From Mycolicibacterium phocaicum (GTDB taxonomy: Bacteria; Actinomycetota; Actinomycetes; Mycobacteriales; Mycobacteriaceae), in contig NZ_AP022616.1 of NCBI RefSeq assembly GCF_010731115.1, positions 372,001 through 436,000 of the forward strand: 64,000 nt of DNA. The letters are read 5' to 3'. This document shows positions 18,558-31,747 of the stretch, piece by piece; the stretch's first letter is position 1; each line of letters opens with the position of its first letter. The notes below the pieces were generated by a model. The model saw only the letters and a list, made by a program, of their open reading frames with translations. It did not search any database and had not been told where the DNA came from. The position numbers were made by a program, and so were the translations under genes.

Positions 18558-18590
18558 GGCGGTGCCCGCGCAACCACGCGAGGCACCGCC
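18558..18590. terminator. Hairpin between convergent genes
   Basis: GGCGGTGCC and GGCACCGCC form a nine-base stem around a 15-base loop between the RclA-like stop and the convergent alcohol dehydrogenase stop. There is no T-tract, so it would be a mycobacterial tail-less terminator acting in both directions. Confidence 0.45.
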
Positions 18591-18598
18591 GCTACCGA

Positions 18599-19627
18599 CT
18601 ACCCGGCGTCGGTCATCGTCAGGACCACCCGAAAGCGCGCTTCATTGCGCATCATCCGGTCGTAACCGGCGGCCGCATCCCGCAGCGGCATCGGTTCAAC
18701 CCACGGCCGAATGCCATGCAGGGCAGCGAATTCCAGGGTGTCTTCGGTATCCGCTGCGGTACCGGCAGGATGCCCATGAATGGTGCCTGAGGCGTTGATC
18801 AGTTGTAGCGGAGTGATGTCGAGTGGTTCGGCGAGCACGGCAAGCGTGAGTACCTCACCGTGTGGCGCGAGGCCGTCGCCCGCAACGCTGATCGCGGTCC
18901 GATTGGTGGCCGTCGCCGCCACCACCCGCGCGCCACCGAGCTTGCGCAGTTCGGCGGCCACGTCGGCGGCGGTCGAATCGATGTAATGGTGAGCGCCCAA
19001 TTGATAAGCCATATCGGCCTTTCCGGCGCCGCGTGCGATGGCCACGGTCCGGAATCCCATGCGTGCGGCGAACTGCACGCCCAGGTGACCCAGTCCGCCG
19101 ATGCCCAAGACGGCGACCACGTCGCCTGGGCGTGCACCACTGTGGCGCAGCGAATTGAACATCGTCACTCCGGCGCACGCGAGTGGTGCGGCTTCGACGG
19201 CGGTGAGGGCGTCGGGGATCCGTGCCAGTCCGGACTGGTGCACGAGCAGCATCTCGGCATAGCCGCCCGGAAACCCGGCCCCGGTCACCTTCGAGCGCGT
19301 GCAGTGCACAAAATCACCGCGGCGACAGCGGGAACAGCTCCCGCAGTAATACCCGAACCAGCCGACCGCGACGCGGTCGCCGATCTGCCAGTCGAGCACT
19401 CCGGGCCCGACCGCCACGATGTGACCGGCGACCTCATGACCGGGCGTCACCGGAAAAACCGTGCCGGGCAGGTGGCCCGCGGCGATCTGAGAGTCCGAAT
19501 GGCACACGCCGCAGGCTTCGACGCGGACCAACACCTCGCCGTCGCCGGGTTCGTGCACCGGCCGGTCCGTGAGTGTGATTGCACCACCGGGTTCGGTGAC
19601 CTCGACGCTGCGGTATGTGGCGACCAT
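18599..19627 (-). CDS. Zinc-dependent alcohol dehydrogenase
   Basis: This 342-residue medium-chain alcohol dehydrogenase has catalytic zinc ligands in EACGVCHSD and GHEVAG, and structural zinc ligands in CGSCSRCRRGDFVHC. The nucleotide fold has GIGGLGHLGVQFAARMG. The length and motifs fit the AdhA-type NAD(P)-dependent family acting on primary alcohols or aldehydes. It lies 30 bases downstream of a close paralogue in the same orientation, so the two are probably co-transcribed. Confidence 0.94.
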   Translation of the reverse strand: MVATYRSVEVTEPGGAITLTDRPVHEPGDGEVLVRVEACGVCHSDSQIAAGHLPGTVFPVTPGHEVAGHIVAVGPGVLDWQIGDRVAVGWFGYYCGSCSRCRRGDFVHCTRSKVTGAGFPGGYAEMLLVHQSGLARIPDALTAVEAAPLACAGVTMFNSLRHSGARPGDVVAVLGIGGLGHLGVQFAARMGFRTVAIARGAGKADMAYQLGAHHYIDSTAADVAAELRKLGGARVVAATATNRTAISVAGDGLAPHGEVLTLAVLAEPLDITPLQLINASGTIHGHPAGTAADTEDTLEFAALHGIRPWVEPMPLRDAAAGYDRMMRNEARFRVVLTMTDAG

Positions 19628-19657
19628 GAATGTGACTCCTTTTGCGACAGAAACGGA

Positions 19658-20686
19658 TCAGGCGGGGGTGGCGACGTCGAGCACCACGCGGAACCGGGCG
19701 CGGCCGGACATCATCCGGTCATACGCACGGGGTGCTTCGGTGAAAGGCATGGGCTCCACGAGCGGCGCGATCTGGTGCGTGAGGCTGAACGCCAGGTTGT
19801 CTTCGTTGTCGATCGCAGAACCGGTCAGACTGCCGAGGATGCTGCGGCCCCCGAAGATCAGGTCGGATGTGTGAACAGGCAGCGGCTCGGGGGATGCCCC
19901 GACAACGACCAAACGTCCGCGGGGCCGCAGTCCGGCGACCAACCCTGCCATCGACGGTCCGCTCGACGCCGTCGCGATGACGGCGGCGGCACCGCCGAGT
20001 GCGTTGAGCGCCGATGCGACATGTTCGGTTGAGCTGTCGATGAAATGGTCGGCGCCCAATGTCTTTGCCAGCTCCTCCTTCCCGGTGCCGCGTGCGACGG
20101 CGACGACCTGGAATCCCATCTTCTTTGCGTACTGGATGCCGAGATGGCCGAGCCCGCCGATGCCTTGGATCGCCACCAAGCTGTTCAGCGGTGGCCCAGC
20201 GGCGCGTATCGCGTTGAACACCGTGACACCCGCGCAGAGCAGCGGGGCTGCGGTGAGCGCGTCGAAACCGTCTGGGACACGGACCAATCCGGTGGACCGG
20301 GCGTACATGATCTCGGCATAGCCGCCGTCTGTGGTGGTACCCGGCTGTGGTTGATCACTGCAGTTGACGAAGTCTCCGCGGCGGCAGAAGTCGCACTGCC
20401 CGCACTGCCCGCCGAGAAACCCCACTCCGACGCGGTCACCGGCCTGCCAGCGTGGATCGACGCCGGTGCCGACAGCGTCGATGATGCCGATCACCTCATG
20501 TCCCGGCACCACAGGTTCCTGCGGGTCGGTTCGCTGCCCCTCCACGGCGAGCACGTCGCTGTGGCACACCCCGCAGGCCAACACGCGGATGCGGACCTGC
20601 CCATGGTCCGGCTCCCGAAGTTCCCGTTCCACGAGGGTGAATTGCCGCTGTCCGGTCACCTGATACGCCCGATATGCCGTCACCAC
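19658..20686 (-). CDS. Zinc-dependent alcohol dehydrogenase, upstream paralogue
   Basis: This 342-residue protein has the same length as its downstream neighbour and the same plan: CGVCHSD and GHEVIG for the catalytic zinc, CGQCDFCRRGDFVNC for the structural zinc, and GIGGLGHLGIQYAKKMG for the coenzyme fold. It ends RFRVVLDVATPA, parallel to RFRVVLTMTDAG in the neighbour, indicating tandem duplication followed by divergence. It is the first gene of the leftward pair; its promoter would lie in the 174-base gap shared with the gene at 20861. Confidence 0.94.
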   Translation of the reverse strand: MVTAYRAYQVTGQRQFTLVERELREPDHGQVRIRVLACGVCHSDVLAVEGQRTDPQEPVVPGHEVIGIIDAVGTGVDPRWQAGDRVGVGFLGGQCGQCDFCRRGDFVNCSDQPQPGTTTDGGYAEIMYARSTGLVRVPDGFDALTAAPLLCAGVTVFNAIRAAGPPLNSLVAIQGIGGLGHLGIQYAKKMGFQVVAVARGTGKEELAKTLGADHFIDSSTEHVASALNALGGAAAVIATASSGPSMAGLVAGLRPRGRLVVVGASPEPLPVHTSDLIFGGRSILGSLTGSAIDNEDNLAFSLTHQIAPLVEPMPFTEAPRAYDRMMSGRARFRVVLDVATPA

Positions 20687-20860
20687 ATCAGGACATCAAC
20701 CCGGACCGAATCGCGGTATCCGCACGGTGACCGTCGTTTGGCGTGCGGCGGGCGTGACGGTCTTCCAAGTGATCTGGCCAGGTTGGCAAGGGTTGTCGGC
20801 CGCGGCCGGCAGTCAGATTACTTATGCCGCGTTTCGCGATGCACGGAGAGAATCACCGGC

Positions 20861-21412
20861 ATGAACGAATTGTCGAGCGCCGAATTGGCATTGGCCGCGA
20901 TTCTCCCGGTGCTGGCCGCCGCCGTCGGCGAGAGTGTGCGATTGCCGACGCCCTGCCCGGGATTCGATGTGGCCGCGCTGGCGGATCATCTGGCGGGAAC
21001 TGTGACAATGGTGGGCGAGGCGGCCGGAGCGCAGGTTTTCGTCACGCAGAACGCGGGCATCGGGACACGCATCTCGCAGACCACGAATTCGGTGATCGAC
21101 GCCTGGCGCGCTCGGGGCACGGAAGGCGACGCGATGTTCGCCGGCAGGGTCATGCCCGCGCACCTGGCGTTGGGAGTGCTGTCGGTCGAGTTGGTGGTGC
21201 ACGGTTGGGACTTCGCGCAGGCACTGGCACGCCCGCTGGCTGTCGCCGCCGCACACGCCGACTTCGTCCTCTCGCTTGCACAGCGCATCATCACCCCGGA
21301 CAGTCGGCGTACTGCGGGGTTCGACCCTCAGGTACCGGTAACCACTGATGCCGAGGCTCTTGATCGCTTGGTCGCTTTTACCGGGCGTCATCCGCGACAA
21401 CACGTTGCGTGA
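20861..21412 (+). CDS. TIGR03086-type metal-binding protein (DinB/mycothiol-isomerase fold)
   Basis: This 183-residue four-helix-bundle protein has TPCPGFDVAALADHL near residue 30 and VVHGWDFAQALARPL near residue 110, which carry the spaced His residues that bind a divalent metal in this family. Relatives include mycothiol-dependent maleylpyruvate isomerase, so a mycothiol-linked transferase role is possible but unproven. ATG 20861 follows ggagag by about ten bases. It stands alone between the alcohol dehydrogenase pair and the arginine genes. Confidence 0.88.
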   Translation: MNELSSAELALAAILPVLAAAVGESVRLPTPCPGFDVAALADHLAGTVTMVGEAAGAQVFVTQNAGIGTRISQTTNSVIDAWRARGTEGDAMFAGRVMPAHLALGVLSVELVVHGWDFAQALARPLAVAAAHADFVLSLAQRIITPDSRRTAGFDPQVPVTTDAEALDRLVAFTGRHPRQHVA

Positions 21413-21446
21413 CTCCAGAAGGCGCAGTAATTGGTTTGCAAGTTGA

Positions 21447-23703
<2,257 letters not shown>

Positions 23704-23707
<4 letters not shown>

Positions 23708-24603
23708 ATACAGATGGACTCACCGCCGGGCCACTTTCTACCAAGGTCAAGGCCGCGGTCCTCGCCGAGGCCCTGCCGTGGCTCAAGCAACTGCACGGCA
23801 AGATCGTCGTGGTCAAATACGGTGGCAACGCCATGACCGACGACACCCTCAAGGCGGCCTTCGCCGCCGACATGGCGTTCCTGCGGAACTGTGGCATCCA
23901 GCCGGTGGTCGTGCACGGCGGCGGCCCGCAGATCAGCGCGATGCTGAAACGCCTTGGTATCGAAGGCGATTTCAAGGGTGGCTTCCGGGTCACGACGCCC
24001 GAGGTCCTCGAGATCGCGCGGATGGTGCTGTTCGGCCAGGTCGGTCGCGAACTGGTCGGGCTGATCAATGCCCACGGCCCGTACGCGGTCGGCATCACGG
24101 GCGAGGACGCGCACCTGTTCACCGCGGTGCGGCGCAACGTCACGGTCGACGGGGTGCCCACCGACATCGGCCTGGTCGGCGACGTCGAGCACGTCAACGC
24201 CGACGCCATTCTGGATCTCATTGCTGCAGGCCGGATTCCGGTGGTGTCCACCATCGCTCCCGACGCGGACGGCGTGGTGCACAACATCAACGCCGACACC
24301 GCCGCGGCCGCAGTGGCCGAAGCGCTCGGCGCCGAGAAGCTGCTGATGCTCACCGATGTCGAGGGTCTTTATACCGACTGGCCGGACCGCAACTCGCTGG
24401 TCACCGAAATCGACACTGCTGCACTGGCGCAGCTGTTGCCGAAGCTCGAATCCGGCATGGTGCCCAAGATCGAGGCGTGCCTGCGGGCGGTGCAGAACGG
24501 CGTCCCGAGCGCGCACGTCATCGACGGCCGTGTCGAACACTGCGTCCTGGTCGAGTTGTTCACCGACGAGGGCACCGGAACCAAGGTGGTTGCACCCGCA
24601 TGA
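23704..24603 (+). CDS. argB: Acetylglutamate kinase
   Basis: This 299-residue amino-acid kinase phosphorylates N-acetylglutamate and is usually the arginine feedback point. It shows [12 protein letters not shown] (phosphate-binding Lys), [13 protein letters not shown] (substrate loop) and [20 protein letters not shown] near the ATP site. The N-terminal helix before the kinase core ([17 protein letters not shown]) is the type found in arginine-sensitive enzymes. It starts at ATG 23704, four bases inside argJ, and its stop overlaps the argD ATG. Confidence 0.97.
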
Positions 24604-25772
24604 GCGAAACCGAAGCACTGCAAGCCCGTTGGCAGGCGGTGATGACGAACAACTACGGCACGCCGCCCGTCGCTCTCGTCAGCGGCGACGGTGCCGTGGT
24701 CACCGACGCCGACGGCAAGAGCTACGTCGACTTCCTGGCCGGCATCGCGGTCAACGTGCTGGGCCACCGGCACCCCGCGGTGATCGAGGCCGTCACCACC
24801 CAGCTGAACACGCTGGGGCACACCTCGAATCTGTACGTCACAGAACCGGGGGTCGCACTGGCCGAAGCCCTCGTCGCGCAGTTGGGTGCCCCGGCCCGGG
24901 TGTTCTTCTGCAACTCCGGCGCCGAAGCCAACGAAGCCGCGTTCAAGATCACGAGGCTCACCGGACGTACCAAAATCGTTGCGGCGCAAGGAGCCTTCCA
25001 TGGCCGCACCATGGGGTCGCTGGCGCTGACGGGCCAGCCCGGCAAGCAGGAGCCGTTCCTGCCGCTGCCCGGTGATGTCACGCACGTGCCGTACGGCGAC
25101 GCTGAGGCCCTCGCAGCCGCCGTCACCGACGCGACCGCCGCGGTGTTCCTCGAACCGATCATGGGCGAGGGCGGCGTCGTCACCCCGCCCGCCGGCTACC
25201 TGGCCAAGGCGCGCGAGCTCACCACGAAACACGGTGCGCTACTGGTGCTCGACGAGGTGCAGACCGGCATCGGCCGGACCGGCGCCTTCTATGCCCACCA
25301 GCACGACGGCATCACGCCCGACGTCGTCACGCTGGCCAAGGGCCTCGGCGGCGGCCTGCCCATCGGCGCCTGCATCGCCATCGGTCCGGCAGCCGATCTA
25401 CTGCAGCCGGGCATGCACGGCAGCACCTTCGGCGGTAACCCGGTGTGCACCGCCGCGGGCCTGGCGGTCGTCAAGACCCTCGCCGACGACGACCTGGTGC
25501 ACCGGGCAGACGCCGCAGGCAAGACACTGGCGCACGGCATCGAGGCGCTGGGCCACCCGCTGGTCGACCACGTCCGGGGCCGCGGGCTCCTGCTCGGTGT
25601 CGTGCTGACCGCGCCGCAGGCCAAGGCCGTCGAAAACGCCGCGCGCACAGCCGCGACGACTGGATCATGCGCGCCAGTTCCGACCGGATCCGTTGAACGC
25701 CTTGAACGACTCGCGAGCAGGTCCTGCAAGCGCGTGTTGCTGATGCTGCTGACCAGGACTGGGCCTGGTTGA
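24600..25772 (+). CDS. argD: Acetylornithine aminotransferase, 3' end replaced
   Basis: This PLP enzyme converts N-acetylglutamate semialdehyde to N-acetylornithine. Residues 1 to about 350 are a normal Arg[44 protein letters not shown] and the PLP lysine in [15 protein letters not shown]. Homology stops after [11 protein letters not shown], around base 25653. The remaining 40 or so codons read antisense through mceF sequence ([16 protein letters not shown]...) and are not ArgD. The usual C-terminal 40-45 residues, including the VIRLAPPLIIT strand, are absent. If the sequence is correct, the protein would be damaged; if not, it marks an assembly join. Confidence 0.85.
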   Translation: MSETEALQARWQAVMTNNYGTPPVALVSGDGAVVTDADGKSYVDFLAGIAVNVLGHRHPAVIEAVTTQLNTLGHTSNLYVTEPGVALAEALVAQLGAPARVFFCNSGAEANEAAFKITRLTGRTKIVAAQGAFHGRTMGSLALTGQPGKQEPFLPLPGDVTHVPYGDAEALAAAVTDATAAVFLEPIMGEGGVVTPPAGYLAKARELTTKHGALLVLDEVQTGIGRTGAFYAHQHDGITPDVVTLAKGLGGGLPIGACIAIGPAADLLQPGMHGSTFGGNPVCTAAGLAVVKTLADDDLVHRADAAGKTLAHGIEALGHPLVDHVRGRGLLLGVVLTAPQAKAVENAARTAATTGSCAPVPTGSVERLERLASRSCKRVLLMLLTRTGPG

Positions 25773-26197
25773 GCAGGTCCACGATGTCCTGGCCGACCGC
25801 GGTCCGGTCGACACCGATGGTGGCGCCGTTCTTCAGCATGTTCTTCGAGGTCGGCCGGCGGCACCAGATCGATGTACTGCTCACCGATCGCAGACACGCT
25901 CTGACCGTGGCCGTGACATTGTCCGGCACCGGGCTGTCGGTGTTCAGCCGCATCTGAGCCGTTACGCCGGTGTCGGTCAGACCGACGTTCATGACCCGGC
26001 CGATCGTCACGCCCCGATAGGTGACGTTGGCGTTCTGGCAGATGCCGCCGCCGACGACGAACTTGGCGTCCACGTTGTAGGCCCCAGGCCGACTGCTGCG
26101 GCAGGTGCAGGTAGGACGTCGTGATCAGGGCGAGGCAGATGACGGTGACGACACCGAAGATCGCCAGCTGGAAACGCGCAAGACGGGTCAACAACAT
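25655..26197 (-). pseudogene. mceF 5' part, frameshifted and truncated
   Basis: This is an Mce-family F protein fragment, the last MCE subunit of a lipid importer. It opens LLTRLARFQLAIFGVVTVIC, an uncleaved signal anchor. In a second frame it continues DAKFVVGGGICQNANVTYRG and VTIGRVMNVGLTDTGVTAQM, the start of the MCE domain, then switches frame again (AIGEQYIDLVPP). The homology runs out at ELARMIQSS where argD begins on the other strand. At least three frame changes occur. Its ATG overlaps the mceE stop, the usual mce operon arrangement. Confidence 0.8.
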
Positions 26198-27348
26198 TAC
26201 GGCTTCACCCCTCCATGTTGCGTCGCTGTGCCGGGCGGAACCTTGAACGGATCAGCGGCCTGTCCGGACAGGTTGGCCAGTGCGCCCAACAGGAAGTCCG
26301 GCGGGTTGATCACTTCGTCCAGGTGCCTCATGTTCGGGTCGAGACCCCCCGAGGTCGCAAAGAAGGTCTCACCGAGGCGGCGCAGCGTCAGGTCGAACGT
26401 CACGTACACGTTCAGGTAGTCACCGCGCACCGCGTTCTTGAAGTACTGTTGGAGAACGGGAACGTCGCCAGCAGATCCTGGTCGTGGATGAAGTCGTCGG
26501 CGTTGTCGTTGAGCGCTTTGATGACCGGAAAGAGGTCCCGAAGTCGGCCGCGAAGTCATCCTTGGTCGCGGCCATGACCTGGCACCGACGACCGCGAGCT
26601 TCCGCAGCGCGGTAAACGCATCCACGATGTTCTTGCGGTTGTCGTTGAGGACTCTGATCGCCCCGGCAGGGTGTCGAGCGTGCGGCCCAGGCCGTCCTTG
26701 CTCTGGCCAGGATCGAGGCGAAGCGGTTCAGCCCATCCATGGCCCCGATGATGTCGGTGGTCTGCTTTGTCCAGGGACTGGGTGAGCTCGGCCAGTGGGA
26801 TGAAGTCGACGAACTGCCCGGCCCGCGACGGCGGCATAGGCCTCATCGGTGATGTCCTGCAGCGCACCGAGATTGCCTTTGTTCACCACCAGGCCCAGCG
26901 ACGACAACACCTCTTCGGTGGTCGGGTACCGGCGGTGTGGGCCAGCGGAATCTCTGAGCCCTGCTTGAGCCATTCCTTGCGGCGCTTCCTCGACGGGTTC
27001 CGACAGCTGCACGTGCTGCGAGCCCAGCAGCGAGGTCTGGAGACCTTCGCCCGCGCGTTCGCCGGCAGCTTCACATCGCCGTTGATCGACAGTTTCACCG
27101 CGGCATAGAACGTGCCGTCAGGACGCTGGACCGCGTCCAGGCCCGACACGCTGCCGACGGTGACGTCGTTGACCATCACCGGCGAGTTCTGCGGCAACGT
27201 CGCGACGTCGGGCAACTGCACCGTGATGGTGTAGGAGCCGGCGCTGCCCTGGGTACCGGCATGTCCAGCGAGTTCAGGCCACCGAACTGGCAACCGGCGA
27301 GCACCACGGCACTCGACCCGATTGCCAGGACCTTCACAACCGCCCTCA

Positions 27349-27349
<1 letters not shown>
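26197..27349 (-). pseudogene. mceE lipoprotein gene, multiple frameshifts
   Basis: The start encodes a lipoprotein signal peptide with lipobox VLAGCQFGG, as in MceE (LprK/LprN-type) proteins. Recognisable MceE pieces are then spread over three frames: YTITVQLPDVATLPQNSPVM, EEVLSSLGLVVNKGNLGALQ, QFVDFIPLAELTQSLDKAD and QQYFKNAVRGDYLNVYVTFD. I count about seven frame changes in 1.15 kb. The piecewise match in correct order shows a normal gene disturbed by many one- or two-base gaps, not old decay. The start overlaps the mceD stop (ATGA). Confidence 0.85.
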
Positions 27350-29859
<2,510 letters not shown>

Positions 29860-29865
29860 GCGCCG

Positions 29866-31302
29866 GTGGACGTCGAGGCAGTGGTGCTGCGAGCCCAACT
29901 GCTTGGCGACGTCGGCCAGTGGCAAGCCGCCGCGGACCTGCTGTCGTCCGCCCTTGCCGAGCACCCACACGATGGACAGCTGCTCGAGGCATTCGCCGTT
30001 GCGGCCTACAACGTCGGAGATCCGGACCGTGCGCGCGCCGCGGCAGAGGCGGCGATGGCGCAACGCGGCACGTCGCTGTTGGCGTTGCAGGTCCTGGCGC
30101 GCGTCAGTCTCTCGGTGAACCGCGCCGCGGACGCGGTCCGATATGCCCGTCGGGCTGCGGGCGCGCACCCCCATGACGCCGACGCGCACATGCTCCTGGC
30201 GACCTGCCTGTCGCAGGTGCCGGATCGGCGTGCCGCGATGGCGGCCCTGGATCGAGCGTTGGAACTCGAATCCCATGACGCTGAGCTGTTTTTGGCCGCG
30301 GCACGCGTGGCCCGCCGGTGCGGCGACGACCGTGCTGCACAATTCATCTCCACCGGATTGGAACTCGATCCGTCCAATGCCGATCTGCAAACCGAGGCCG
30401 CCTCGGCTCGGACTTTCGCCGGTGAGCGCGTGGCGGGTCTGTCCGCGGTTCTGGTCGACGAACCGACCCACGACGCGGCACGACACACTCTCGCGCAGAC
30501 CGTGTGGGGCACCATCGCTCGGCTTGCCAGTGGCGTGTGGATCTATACGTTGGCGGTGGTCCTCTTCTCCGCGTGGGTGCCGCCGTCGGCGTTGCGGCAT
30601 CTGGCGCCGGTGCTGATGGCGCCGCTGCTGGTGCACTGGATTCGCACCTTCTTCCGGGTGCGCAAGCAGCTTCCGCGCGGCTACCTGGCCCGGCGGCTGC
30701 GGCGCAGCCCGATTGCGTTGGCCGGCATCGGATTGGCCGCATTGGCCGCAATCATCGCGACCATGGCACCTGTGCTGATCATCGTCGGCTGGAGCCCGAA
30801 CGGGGTACGCCTCGGGTATGACGCACTGATCGTCGCGTGTCTGCTGGCTGGGCTCGCGCACATCATGGTGACCAGCGGGCGCCTTCGCAGCGACCGCGAC
30901 GTGAGTCTGGGCGACCATCTCGCCGAACAATCGGGTTACTGGTTGGTGTGGCTGCTGGGCTTGGGGCTGCCGGTCGGCCTGGGATGGGCGTGCTACCGAT
31001 TGGCAGCGCAGCCCGGCGCGCTGTGGTTCGCGCTGATGGTGCTGCCGATCGTGTTCGGGGTCCGCTGCGTGGAGTACGTCGTGGCCCTGGCCGGCCGGGG
31101 CCTGCGGTGGTCGGGGTATGTCGTGGCGGCGCTCTTCCTCGCCGGTTGTGTAGGGCTCGTGCTGTGGTGCGGCCACCGGGCGGCGAGCGCCGATTTCAAG
31201 TATCGGCCGGGCCCGTTGTCACCCGGCAACATTCAGGTGCCGACGTTCAGCCCATTGCCGCCCATCCCGATCTTCACGGTGCCGATACCACCAAGTCGCT
31301 GA
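29866..31302 (+). CDS. TPR-repeat membrane protein, function unknown
   Basis: A 478-residue protein in two halves. Residues 1-190 are helical repeats of the TPR type (PHDGQLLEAFAVAAYNVGD, PHDADAHMLLATCLSQVPD, ESHDAELFLAAARVARRCGD). Residues 210-450 hold about six membrane segments, and the C-terminus is Pro-rich (PTFSPLPPIPIFTVPIPP). The N-terminal repeats would face the cytosol. It starts at GTG 29866, six bases after argH, so it may be co-transcribed with the arginine operon. No enzyme motif is visible; a scaffold or assembly role is only a guess. Confidence 0.8.
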   Translation: MDVEAVVLRAQLLGDVGQWQAAADLLSSALAEHPHDGQLLEAFAVAAYNVGDPDRARAAAEAAMAQRGTSLLALQVLARVSLSVNRAADAVRYARRAAGAHPHDADAHMLLATCLSQVPDRRAAMAALDRALELESHDAELFLAAARVARRCGDDRAAQFISTGLELDPSNADLQTEAASARTFAGERVAGLSAVLVDEPTHDAARHTLAQTVWGTIARLASGVWIYTLAVVLFSAWVPPSALRHLAPVLMAPLLVHWIRTFFRVRKQLPRGYLARRLRRSPIALAGIGLAALAAIIATMAPVLIIVGWSPNGVRLGYDALIVACLLAGLAHIMVTSGRLRSDRDVSLGDHLAEQSGYWLVWLLGLGLPVGLGWACYRLAAQPGALWFALMVLPIVFGVRCVEYVVALAGRGLRWSGYVVAALFLAGCVGLVLWCGHRAASADFKYRPGPLSPGNIQVPTFSPLPPIPIFTVPIPPSR

Positions 31303-31370
31303 AGCGACACCGCGGATCACCCGGGCGCCGGCTACCGGCCTGAACCTGTCCGCGGCCGTAGGCTCATGCG

Positions 31371-31721
31371 GTGCCAGTTCGCAGCCGCGCCGCGGTCTAC
31401 GCCAGACGTCGTAAACGTCGGATGGCGAAGGTCGACCACGACCTGACGACGCAGCAGTGGGCTGTCCTGCAAGAGATTTGGGGTGGCTGCGCCTACTGCG
31501 GCGCGGACGACGCCGACTTGCAGAAGGACTGCGTGCAACCCATCTCCCGCGGCGGGCGGTACACGCTCGACAACGTGGTACCCGCGTGCCGGTCCTGCAA
31601 TGCGAGCAAATGCAATGCCGAGGTCACCGGCTGGTTGCGCCGAAAGAAGTTGGACGAGGGCAGGTTTCTGCTCCGGAAGGCCACCATCGCCAGGGAACTG
31701 GCGCAATATGCAGACTCCTGA
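31371..31721 (+). CDS. HNH-type zinc protein with altered first histidine
   Basis: This 116-residue basic protein has two zinc knuckles, C40-x2-C43 and C73-x2-C76, flanking a beta-beta-alpha metal motif: D53-C54 in DCVQPISRGG, N68 in TLDNVVPAC and N77/K80 in CNASK. In active HNH nucleases the DC pair is normally DH, where the His is the general base. Here it is Cys, so nuclease activity is uncertain. The start is GTG 31371. It stands alone between the TPR protein and the HD/LuxR gene. Confidence 0.82.
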   Translation: MPVRSRAAVYARRRKRRMAKVDHDLTTQQWAVLQEIWGGCAYCGADDADLQKDCVQPISRGGRYTLDNVVPACRSCNASKCNAEVTGWLRRKKLDEGRFLLRKATIARELAQYADS

Positions 31722-31747
31722 CGCCGCCCGACGCATACGCTGAGCCG

